Part shown: one piece after another, positions 1 to 9,869 of the stretch | How the letters are laid out: every line of letters starts with the position of its first letter | Numbering within the stretch: the stretch's first letter is position 1 | Source of the DNA: Theristus sp. LFF4_11 | Taxonomy: Eukaryota; Nematoda; Chromadorea; Monhysterida; Xyalidae | Length of the DNA: 56,010 nt | NCBI GenBank assembly: GCA_030248135.1 | Contig: JASANC010005047.1 | Location: forward strand, 1 to 56,010 | Reading direction: 5' to 3' | Made by a program: the position numbers and the translations under genes | Notes under the pieces: generated by a model | What the model saw: the letters and a program-made list of their open reading frames with translations, nothing else | The model's database searches: none | Told to the model about the DNA's origin: nothing

Positions 1-173
1 GGCTGCTTCGAAACGAACTGCACTTAGCAAAAGACCACCGGCGCTGCACAAGACGCAGTGATGAGCAACAAGAGGACAATAAATGTTAGATCAACAGGTG
101 GAAACCGCTGAGAACCCGCATTCCCATAGAACCACGTGCCGGCGTTGATACCCACGCCACGGGTCTGATAATA

Positions 174-355
174 TACAGTCGAATATTAAATGATAGGCAA
201 TCAGCTGACTGGTTGGTGGTCGCATGACTCATGCTGTGCAGTGGGGGACGACAGCACTCCGACAGACGACGCTCCACAGCAATACACTGGCACTGCATGC
301 AAGCTCGATCGTCAGCCAATCAACTGATTCTCTACAATTTAAGGAGTCGACTGTA
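174..355. repeat. TA-flanked MITE, family A (copy 1)
   Basis: Starts with TACAGTCGA and ends with TCGACTGTA, giving inverted ends with a TA at each edge. Better-preserved copies lie at 22738, 38123 and 44159. The inner part repeats AATCAGCTGA-type motifs in both orientations. TA target duplication and short length suggest a Tc1/mariner-type non-autonomous element. I see no gene in the first 680 bases. Confidence 0.7.
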
Positions 356-684
356 CGAAATGAGGCCCGGCATCTCGGTCAGCTATTTGCTTCTACCTGT
401 TTTTGTTTTGTCCTAATAATAAGTCCTGTTGTGCTATAATAATGTGTCATTTCACGTGCGCAGTGTGTCGCAAGAACGTCTGTCATAGAGGGACGCACTG
501 TGTGCCTGACCAGTGCGAAACCGGCTTCCTGAATTGATCGCTGTCGTTGCGATCCCATGTCTGCAGCCCTGACCTCCTGTTATTCATGCTCTTTCTTTTT
601 TAATTTTGCAGTCTTAAACATGTTCTTGGACTTTGTCAAAAGCCCTTTCTTGACGTTTGCAATAATGTCAGGCAAACATTTCAG

Positions 685-1670
685 GCGAGAACATCTGCGC
701 CTCGCACGTCTGTCCGAAAGGCCACAAATGTGAAGCGAACGGCGACACATTCAAATGCATCGATCGTTAGTCGGATGGATTGCAGTGTTTGTTCACCAAA
801 AAATGCGTTAGAAAAATCAAAAATGTCACTCAGAAAATGCCTTTCAGCCGAGAACAACTGCAGCCCGGCGTGCAAAGGACGACGAGATGTGCGTACGGAC
901 GGATGAGGACGAGTACGTGTGCACAGCACGGTTGAACGGGAAACAGGCGTTCTACGATGGCAGGACTGATGGTTTGCTTGCGTACACTCACCGACTTGTT
1001 GCTTTCGTCAAAATAATAATGTCATCTTGACATTCTGGTTTCACTGATTTAATTATCAATCACTTCAGTAAGCAAACGAGTTACTAATGTTCATTGCCAT
1101 CACCTCGAAAAACGCTGAACTTCAACCACAACAAAAAGTCTCTTTCTTTTTCGGGCGTCTACGTCAGTTGCACGGACGGTCGGCTGCTACACGTACAGAG
1201 AGTCGCCGGCATGCGGGGATGTTGCCGCGCTGCGAAAATTGCGCCTCGACATGTGAGTGGAAACCGAGTGTGTCTGCGGGAATCCGTGAGGCATCTGCGG
1301 GCACACAATGACCGCAGAGCTCGATGGGCTGCCCACTTAACGGCGCTCTGCAGGGTTGCTTGGGCTCGCTCTGGCTAAAAACATCGCATATAAATTAACG
1401 TTCGTTCGTTCGTTTGTTGGAGCGTGTCCGTCAAACGGCTTAAAAAATTGCCCACAACATTCCGCGAGAAACGAAGCCAAAAATACGATGTTGCTCTTTC
1501 ATACAAGCAGCAAATCACCAATAAAAAAATCATTTTTGAAAGAAAAATACTTTTTTGCTAGAAACAATCGCGGCTGTTACTGCGATGAAGGCATCGGCTC
1601 GTGCGTGCACGAACGAAACGAATTAAATGGAAACGCTGGGTGTTCTGTACGCCGCTGAAAGACTTTGACT
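685..1670 (+). pseudogene. Decayed Cys-rich (EGF-like) exons
   Basis: Two consecutive exon-like pieces have good acceptors: TTCAG before 685 and TTTCAG before 848. Both begin in phase 1 and encode related Cys-rich modules, ENICASHVCPKGHKCE and then ENNCSPACK. The second module only continues (DDEMCVRTDEDEYVC) after a one-base frameshift near 871-880. Further Cys-rich coding-like sequence around 1560-1670 (RGCYCDEGIGSC, then FCTPLKDFDCAD) also needs a frame change. Seen: cysteine spacing resembling small EGF-like repeats, broken at least twice. Inferred: a decayed secreted or extracellular protein gene, or sequence error in a real one. Its 5' end may lie outside the window. No family beyond EGF-like is claimed. 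Confidence 0.35.
1290..1391 (+). mobile_element. tRNA-derived SINE, partial 3' part
   Basis: The stretch CTCGATGGGCTGCCCACTTA through GGCTAAAAACATCGC matches the 3' body of the SINE family found complete at 9070, 23229 and 25293. The tRNA-like head is missing or too diverged to recognise. Confidence 0.6.
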
Positions 1671-2833
1671 GCGCCGACGTCACGCTGCTTTTTGCGTGAT
1701 TTCTCGTTGCGGTTCTTTTACCGAGAACCTGAAACATGAGCTGTATTCTGAGCGGCTATTGTTTCATTCTACGGATCATTTGTCCGCCGTTTGTTGACCG
1801 TCTCGGTTATATAAGTGCTGTGATTGATGTGAACACTGTGATCGCTTTTTGCCGAGCAAACTTTTTAACGACTGAACAATTTCTTTTTATTGTACGTTTG
1901 AAATATCAATGAAGTGGCAGTAATAATACAGTGCAACGTTCATGACGTATTGCCAGATTATTGAACTTCTTTTAGCGGAGACACTGGTTCAAATCAAAAA
2001 CAGCTAGAAACAAAATAGCGGAGGAAAACTCCGGAAACTTTGCGACTTGTTTTGCCCTCGAAACACTTCTTCTGTAACCCCGGTTTCAACGGTTACTGCC
2101 GACCACTTCTTGAGCCACCCGGTATATCCCTGAGGTGGACCCGTATGCGGGACGCAGCTGACCTTGACGATGCTGGCTGCTGTGGTTGAGCCAATGTGTC
2201 CCACACCCATTTGCACTGTTTTGTTTACTATGTGCGTTATTTTTCGGCAGTTACCTTTTTGCGCACTTTTTTTAATTTCCCAATTCCCACCATGCAATTC
2301 ATGTTCCACTTTTTGAGCGTTGTATTGAGATAACTTAAGGGGCATTCGTAAGCAGTATTTAGTGACCGCGTAGCTATGTTTTAACACTAAATACTGCTTC
2401 ATGAATGCCGCTTTATTCCAGCAGTGCGATGACAGCCAACCAATTGACCGCCAGGGTTTCCGGAGAGAATTTTTTCGTGCCAAGTTTTGTTCGGTTAAAC
2501 AAGAAAAGATACCAAAGAAGATTCCACGACGCTTCTTTACCACGACGCAACGCGCTTCAGTTTCCGTAATTGGAAAAAAGAGAAGTTTTGAAAGAAAAAC
2601 CGATTGTTACAATGTTACTTGATACATGCAGCTGTGTCACTAAATTGTTAGAATTGCTTGTTTGTTCAAGCAAAAGTGTGTTATACAATGTACTACTCTG
2701 CTAAACCAGTGTTTGCATGGCACAAGAGCTATAGTTTCACATGACACTTTCACAATTCTTCAAAAATAGTTTTTTTTGTGGCCGGACAAATATATAGTCA
2801 TCTTGTTTTTTCAGACAATAAGCGACTGAAATA
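1392..2833. other. Intergenic; no gene seen apart from a hairpin MITE
   Basis: Between the decayed Cys-rich exons and the receptor gene I see only AT-rich sequence and the palindromic MITE at 2335-2415. A 179-codon minus-strand open frame (2004-2543) runs across that MITE, has no recognisable domain, and is not called. Confidence 0.5.
2335..2415. repeat. Palindromic hairpin MITE, family P (copy 1)
   Basis: An imperfect palindrome of about 80 bp with arms of the type AAGCAGTATTTAGTGACCGC and ACTAAATACTGCTTCATGAA. Copies of the same family lie at 17888, 18725, 39864 and 40683. The outer ends read TTAAG and CTTTA, consistent with a TA target. Confidence 0.75.
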
Positions 2834-5800
2834 ATGTTTTGGCAAATTGCGCTGCTTTCCGGTATGTTTAATCGGTTTTAGTGGCACACCACAAGACAAC
2901 AATGCCTTTGGTTGTTACTTTCGATTGAACGAGATGTTTCAACAAAAATTTCGAGGTGTCATATTTCTACCGCTCTACTTGCTTCAGGTTTGCTTGTGGT
3001 GAATGGAAGATCAGTCTCAAACCAGGGCCGGCTGTACAGGCGTCTGTTTACGAACTACAACAATTCGATGCATCCAGTGAACCGTGATCAAGCGCGTTTG
3101 AACTTGAGTCTGAATTGCTTGATTTACAGAATCGTACGAGTGGTTGGTCGGTGGATTTTTTCAGTTACCTTTAGACAAACACAGACAACTTGGATTCAAG
3201 AATTTGCATTTGGCATGTTGAATTAAAAAACGTTTGTAGAGATCCACGTGCAACCTATCAACCAATGCGGATTGATCATCAACAGGTGTGACTGGTTTTC
3301 AGGTGCATATCACGCTTGTTTACAGGATGAACGCCACAGTATGCTGACGTTACGCATGTTCATTGAGTTGAAATGGACCGATCAAGATTTGACGTGGTCG
3401 CCGGCGTATTATGGTGGAATCCGAAACACGACCGTGGCGTCCGAACTGCTGTGGATGCCCGATCTAACTATTAGTGGGCTGTGCGTCTTGTATTGGTGTC
3501 TTTTTTATGGTATTACCACAAAGTCTTGCATATAAGGTCTCCTTTAAATAAATTTGAAAATCAAAAACTTCTGAAAAAAGTGGTGGAATTTTGTGTGACA
3601 ACCTTATAAGTGGGAGGAGGTCTCATAAAGCGAAGAATAGGAAGTCCTGGCTTTATAAACATAGTAGGATTTCGTTTATAAACCAAGTCAAAATTTTGAT
3701 TTTTTTTGGTTTTTCGCGCCGTGTGACACACCGCCCATTTTTGGGTGGGGGTCTAATAAGTGGGAGGAACCTTATATGCAAGACCTTACGGTCATACTGG
3801 TTCTGCGTTTGAATGAGACGCGGTTTGTTTTGACACAACGAGAAAAAAGTAAGGGTGTAAATGCACTATCTGATAATTCTCAATCTGTCTCAACGTCTGC
3901 ATCGACTACACTTGCTTTTTTCTGCGTGAAACTGTTGCATTTCATTCACTGTGTGCAGCATTGAATGGCGCCCCGCGATCAAGGCCAGTCAGCAGTACGC
4001 ACGTGTTTACAACGACGGCACCGTTTTCTACTCGATGACATACCTGGCGAAAACGCACTGCACATTTGACCTCAGCACGTTCCCGTTTGACGCGCAACGT
4101 TGTCAACTGCGCTTCAGTGTCTGGCAGCATTTCAGTGACGTGATCAGGTTCGATATGGTTCTCTGGCTAGGAGGGCTGCTTTTTTGATGTCGACGTTTTT
4201 TTTCATACAAGACAATTTTTTGGGCGTTCTTTTCAGATTGAAACCGTTTGAAGCACATGAAATGGTGGTGGGACACTCGGGCGAAGACCAAGCAATGGCG
4301 ACAAACAAACGTCAAAATCGTTTTATTCAGTTTTGATTTGAGACGATAAAAACGTTAGGAAATTGCTGGTTTGGAAAGAATTTTTCTCTTTTTAGAGTGG
4401 GATCTGGTCTCGGTTGAGGTGCACCACGAAAACGTCACAAATCATAATCACAATCGCTTCGGTTTGTTGGCAGATGACAACAGCACCGCCCATCATTCTA
4501 ATTTAATTGGTTCGTTCAAATTGGATGCGTCCAATCAGCTAATTGTGGCCGATGATTTCATGTTCACGGCATAAATACACACTGTTGACGTTTCCTACTG
4601 CAGTCTACGAATTGCTTCTCCGACGCAAGCCACTGTACTACGTGACCAACTTCATTGTGCCCATCTACATGGTGACCACGTTGGCAATCGTTGGTCTGTT
4701 TGCTCCAAGTTCCAATCTGGACGAGCGAATGAGCACTGTATGCCTGGGGATTCATGCGTTCCATTTCAAAAATCCTTGTCTTGTACACACACACCCTTCT
4801 TCGACACACGCATGGTGTTGCACAACATGCAGACAAACGTTACTGCCGTGCCAGTGCGTTTGTTTTGTGACTGTGCAACATATTATGCATTTGAAGAAAG
4901 TGTGCACGGCCTAGCTTGAGCTTAAATTCATGCACGACGTATGCACAAACGTACAGTCGGCACGTCACGTCACAGCACGTCAAGAATGTGTTATAAACGT
5001 GTTACCGTATTACCCCCATTAAACCCCCCCCCCCACCATTAATCCCCTCCCCCACCAATAACCCCCCCCCCCCCCCCCCCCGACCAGTTTCCGAATAATC
5101 CCCCCCCCCCACAAATAATCCCCCATGGGGGTTAATTGGAAACCTGTTTGAAACACATACCCAGCGAATTCAGTGGCTGGTTGCAGTGAAAATGATGAAA
5201 TTGTGCTACCAAAGGCCCCAAATGGATGAGTTAATGATAATTTCATTACAAAAGGCTGTTACAGTAGGAAATCTCTTTGAAAAGTAGAAGTTTCTGCGAC
5301 GTTCTGACCTGAAATGCAAGGTATTTTTGCCATTTTTCAACAAACCCCCACCCCTAGAATTTTTTGTAAATAAACCCCCCCACCAATAATGCCCCCCCCC
5401 CACCAATAAACCCCCACCCCTAAAAGTCGCTGACGTATTAATCCCCCATGGGGGTTTATTGGGGATAATACGGTATAAAGATAATGTAACGCGCTGGATT
5501 GCTAATTTTTTGCTCGATGAATGAGACGTGACGTGACGTGACGTGACGTGACGTGACGTGACGTGACGTGTCAGATAACTTTTGTGTGCATGAATTGGCC
5601 TTTACACAGTGGTTTTTACATTTCAAGGCTATGACTGGCTTGAGCGTGATTCTGGCCGTTGTCTGGATGCTGATGATCGTGATGACATTCGTTCCCGAGG
5701 ACGGTCACGTGCTGCCCTACATCAGTGACAGTTGTTTACTTTGTTCTTTTGATGAATCTGTACGCTATTTTTATACTTTTTAATATTTTCATAGGTTTTA

Positions 5801-7180
5801 CTCCGTCACTTTTCCACTGTTCAGGCAAATACATCATTTCAAAGTTGCTCATATCACTAACGGCATTTGCTTGTTCGCTGGCCGTCTTGTTTGCGCACGA
5901 GGCCGCGAGCAGAGGACGTTTGTTTTATTTTAAAATCACAGTTTTAGTTATTAATTGAGGTTTTTGTTTGGTTACAGTACAGTATGGCCGAATTAATAAG
6001 GCAGGTCTTCAATTCTCCATCAAGGAGGGATCAGTCACAGACTGGGAATTGCCTCTTTGAAGAATGCCAAGTAAATTCCCAATTGTGTGTTAAAGGGAAA
6101 AAGAAGGAGCAGAATATTGTGGATTTATTCAAACGTGTCCCAACTAAAATGACGTCATTTGCTTTAAAAACGCCCGTTTGTCAAAGTACAGGCACTATAA
6201 TGTCAGTTTGGTGTGACTGATTCGACATTCACTAGTTGTTTGCGGGAAGAAACCGGCTAAACGGAAAGTCTGGTTTGCAGTGAGCGGCAAGCGCATGTTT
6301 GGCGGCACATGACGTCATTTCAGTGGGACAGGTTTAAAAAATAAGTCATAGTAAGATATGAGCGAGGAATCAATTAGTTAAAAACAAATTGGACACACAA
6401 TTGGGTTTCTGAACGTCTTTTATCTTTCATTTAATTTTCGCGCGCTCCTTTTCCACCCTGAAAAAGCTGCCATGTTTACTCGGCCATTCTATATACATGT
6501 ACTTGAAGTGTTTGAATATTTTGAAGAATATACGTTATATACAGTGCAATATTCTGTTCAGAAGAACAATCCAGGGATTCTTTTAAGAATTACGCCTTCC
6601 AAACTGGTTCCTTCGTGCGAAACATTCGGTAGTCGAGCCGAGTGGGAAAAAAGTGAAGCTTGTATACTTTGCGGGCCACAAACACACAACAGACGCAGCA
6701 ATCGCAGTCAGTGGCATTTCAGTTTGATTGGACAAGAAAAGTTTCATAGTCACCGTGTAGAATGCCGCTGCTGCGTAATAAAGGAATCAGCCAGAAAAAA
6801 CGCCAGAACTCCGGAAAACACATAAATCCAAACGTGCATGTTCTTGAGTGAGTTTGTTTGAAAAGACATGTTGAATGAGTGACATGTTCCTTGACGTTGC
6901 TTATTCTTATTAGCAAATTGGAGACGATTCGCGAAAGCTTGACTTTATGCCAAGTTTTAACAAAAGTCGTATAAAAACCAAAAAATTTTAGGATCTCATG
7001 CACACGTTGTCTGAGTTTGCGACAATTTGTGAGCAATGGTCCAGTCGGCAGCAAAGGAACTGCCGTGGGAACGAACGACAGGAATTGGTGCAGCAATTCT
7101 TCATGTTTCTGGACATGATTCTGTTGGTGGTCTTCGCTTCGGTGAATACAATTTCAATGATGTACGCTGCTTTCCTGTGA
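2834..7180 (+). CDS. Cys-loop ligand-gated ion channel, nicotinic acetylcholine receptor-like non-alpha subunit
   Basis: Exons that stay in frame: 2834-2861 (start, signal peptide MFWQIALLSGLLVVNG spanning the junction), 2988-3133, 3326-3480, 3959-4134, 4396-4509, 4604-4737, 5628-5724, 5825 to about 5923, and a last exon 6992-7180. The Cys-loop is CTFDLSTFPFDAQRC, residues about 144-158, with the usual 13 residues between cysteines. M1 begins at PLYYVTNFIVP. M2 lies across RMSTAMTGLSVILAVVW, and M3 is in the 5825 exon (LLISLTAFACSLAVLF). The last exon has M4 (FLDMILLVVFASV) and a stop. Loop C has no vicinal cysteine pair, so this is not an alpha-type subunit; instead it is histidine-rich (VHHENVTNHNHN). 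The M3-M4 loop exons between about 5923 and 6992 are unresolved. Introns carry MITEs at 5003 and 6115. Family known: pentameric plasma-membrane receptors. Agonist and ion selectivity cannot be read here. Confidence 0.88.
5003..5475 (-). repeat. TA-flanked G/C-run MITE, family M (copy 1), in receptor intron
   Basis: Ends are TACCGTATTACCCCC and GGGGATAATACGGTA, with TA at both edges. Long runs of C alternate with AATAA or ATTAA on this strand, so the opposite strand has G runs spaced by TTTATTGGT. The central 200 bp is unique-looking and conserved among copies at 12748, 15938 and 20237. This copy is reversed relative to those three. It sits in the intron between the exons ending at 4737 and starting at 5628. 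Confidence 0.85.
5525..5570. repeat. (ACGTG)n microsatellite
   Basis: Nine uninterrupted copies of ACGTG lie in the receptor intron, ending 57 bp before the exon that starts at 5628. Confidence 0.9.
6115..6350 (+). repeat. TA-flanked MITE, family B (copy 1)
   Basis: Starts TATTGTGGATTTATTCAAAC and ends TTTAAAAAATAAGTCATA, with inner inverted motifs AAACGTGTCC and GGACAGGTTT and two TGACGTCATTT boxes. About 236 bp. Other copies: 7974, 16673 and a diverged one at 23738. It lies within the unresolved M3-M4 loop region of the receptor gene. Confidence 0.85.
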
Positions 7181-7606
7181 CATTTCAAACTTTTTTTTCT
7201 GACGTGTGACGCCGACTTTTCTTGTCTTGAGAATAAGGGGGTTCCGAAATTTTCAGCTCATGCTTCTGTCTTATCTGAAGTTAAGTTCAGCTTGACACGT
7301 CTTCTCTTGAATGTTTTCGTTTGTCATTGTCGTTTGTTCACTGTCAAAAAAATTCTCCTTTATGATACAGTTTTATTCACACATCATCAAACACACAAGT
7401 CAACAAAAACACAATACACATTTGATGGCACCAAAACGTGTCATTACCTGTTTACGTATCGTTGATAAAGCTTGTTTTCATTACTATTTTCATTTCATTA
7501 CTATAACTGCAATTACATTTGTATGTATCCGAGAAATATGGATAGAATTATCAAAATGCATGCAAAATCATAAAACGTAAAAAAACGAAATCAAACTCCA
7601 TCGAAC

Positions 7607-9869
7607 TCAGCTCGGCACCACGCGCCGTTTCCATCCGGGGCTGCTCTCGCCTTGATCAGTGTGTCTGTGCACCTTCGGCGAGATTCTCGCGCCAGCTTCC
7701 TGCAGTACCGCCGTGCACGGGGCGGGCTCGACCAGACTTTGCGAAAAACAGTCACGGCTGCTTGGCCAGTGGTGACCGATCAATACTTTGTAAATCGCTG
7801 CTCCAATTATGGCGCCCAAATATGGCCCGACAATGGGCACCCAGAACCAGTTGTAGTTGCGGTAGCTGAAGTTCACGGGAATTATTGAAATTGTCTCTCT
7901 CTTGATGGGATAGGCACCGTCAACAGCAATGGGGCGTGTCGAGACGGAATACCGTATATGCTCAAGCTTACCGTATTGTGGATTTATTCAAACGTGTCCT
8001 AAATAAAATGACGTCATTTGCTTTAAAAACGCCCGTTTGTCAAAGTACGGGCACTAAAATCTCAGTCTGGTGTGACTGATTCGACATTCACCATTTGTTT
8101 ACGGGAAGAAATCGGCTAAACGAGAAGTCTGGTTTGCTGTGAACGACAAGAGCATGTTTTGCGGCACATGACGTCATTTCAGTGGGACACGTTTAAAAAA
8201 ATAAGTCATACCTGAAAACGTGTGCGCCCCATCCAGCCAGCGCAGTGAAAACGCGAGGACCAAGGTCGCGCGCAGGGTTGATCGCATAGCCGCAATTGAA
8301 GCCGTACGACATGCCAACGGCGGTCACAATGAAGCCAACGTAAAGCGGGCTCAGAAACGCGGGCACACCGGCGTTTTGCGGGTCGGTTGCCGCCAGCACT
8401 AGACCGCAAAGCAGCGCAGTGCCTGTGATCTGAAAAGCTTTGAAGAAAAAACAGTTTATGGTCGGTAGGTTGCAACAAAAACATTTGCGGAACAACCAAA
8501 ACTTGTGCTTTAAAACCATATAAATTCGAGATGCGTGTGAATGTTTCAGAAAGCAAATCGAAAGCTGCCTGATCAAGGAGCCCGCCGCGGGCTGACAGGA
8601 AATGCTGCGGGTAAGTGGCGAAAATGCCAGCTGTTTCGTTGAACCGTGCCAGTCGATCACCGTTGTCGAAACTGTTGATTGCATCTGTATGTTTTTCTGT
8701 TTTTTTTTGTTTTTGCTCATCAAAGAATTGAAAATGTGACATACAAACAGTTATTCCATTTGCAACTTGCCGATTTTGACGCACAAAAAAAACAAGGTGT
8801 TCAGCAAAAAAACATCAGCTTTGGATCTGGATCTAATCAGCAGGAATTAGTTGGACAGAAATGAAATTGACAGAAACTGGATTGAATGAAGTGTACACAC
8901 CAATGTAGGCCATATAAACAGCGGCAGCGCCGACGAAAGCGCCCAGAAACTGCGCAAGCGTGTAAACTGCCGCAGCGAACGGAGTGACGCGACCAAGAAA
9001 CAAATTGGCCAGGGTGATTGCTGGGTTCATGTGAGCACCTGAAAAGAAGGTACGCTGCCGTGGCACACCGTCACCCTCGTGGCCTGGTGGTAGCGCGTTA
9101 GACTGCTGTCTGTGCATTCGGGGGATACGCCGAGGGGTGTATAGGCACTTAACGACAGAAAACTCGATGGGCGCCCTACTCAATGGCGTTCTGCACGCTT
9201 CTCTGGGTTAGCCCTGGCTAAAAACATCGCCTAAAATCCGAACAAGAACAACATCCGCCCACTTGTTTCTAAAAGCTGTAAAGACCAAGTGCCAAATTTC
9301 ACATCACTTCTAAAATTTGATTTAGAGCACACCGCGTGCAAAAAAAATCAAAATGGCAAATCCGCCTTTCATCCTGACCGGAAACATTTCCGGCGACCAA
9401 AACGCCCATGGTGACCGCGAGTCCCCACGCGAGATTGATGGTGAGAAAAGTGCCCTTGGTGGAGTGGCTGAGCACAGACTGAGCCACGGAGCCGTCGCCA
9501 ATCATCTGAAATGAGTGGAGCTCGTAATGCTGATTATTGGCAAAGTTTAAAAAGAACGTTTGTGTACGCTGGCGAACAAAGGTATCTGAGCAGGTGTCTG
9601 GTTGTTGTTGTTGTTGTCAGGGATTTTTGGCTGAATTAATTTTTTTTAAACTTCAATTTACACATTATAATAAACACGATGATTTCAATCTGATTCACCG
9701 TGTTGCAGCCAAACCGCGCAAAAGCAGATAAAAGAAAAAAAAAATGTTTGAGTGTGCGTACAATCAAGACGGCCGTGGCAAGAAATTCACCAGCAACTTG
9801 TCTCACAAGCTTGTTTCGAATGCGGCTTTGTGCAAGAAAATTGGACAGTTTTTCTTTGACGTTGTCCAT
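7607..9869 (-). CDS. Aquaglyceroporin (MIP family channel)
   Basis: Six exons on the minus strand: 9869-9762, 9505-9379, 9038-8901, 8684-8569, 8429-8212 and 7865-7607. They total 966 nt including the stop, giving 321 aa, the usual size of AQP3/7/9/10-type proteins. The first NPA box is HMNPAIT (N83) and the second is [11 protein letters not shown] (N214). The Asp after NPAR (D218) is the mark of glycerol-permeating members, and [21 protein letters not shown] is the typical loop before the fifth helix. Expected role: plasma-membrane facilitated flow of water, glycerol and small solutes. The fourth intron appears to use a GC donor (CAG|GCAGCT), because no GT donor there fits the family. The fifth intron's donor coincides with the end of the MITE at 7974-8210. 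Start chosen at the first ATG of the conserved N-terminus. The exact substrate is not readable. Confidence 0.93.
7974..8210 (+). repeat. TA-flanked MITE, family B (copy 2), abutting an aquaporin splice donor
   Basis: The same family as 6115-6350, with ends TATTGTGG and AAGTCATA. Its right edge (TA at 8209-8210) is immediately next to exon base 8212 of the minus-strand aquaporin gene. The intron donor, read on the minus strand, is G (host) followed by the TA duplication and MITE sequence TGACTTAT. Confidence 0.85.
9070..9252 (+). mobile_element. tRNA-derived SINE (full-length copy)
   Basis: The head has an A-box-like TGGCCTGGTGGTAGCGCG and a B-box region GTGCATTCGGGGGATACG, slightly decayed here but GTTCGGGGGATCGAG in other copies. 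The body is CTCGATGGGCGCCCTACTCA and so on, and the tail is TAAAATCCGAACAAGAACAA. Lies in the aquaporin intron, 31 bp upstream of the exon starting at 9038 in gene orientation. Confidence 0.85.

Noticed and set aside
2004..2543. 179-codon minus-strand frame
   Set aside because: Runs across a hairpin MITE and shows no recognisable family.
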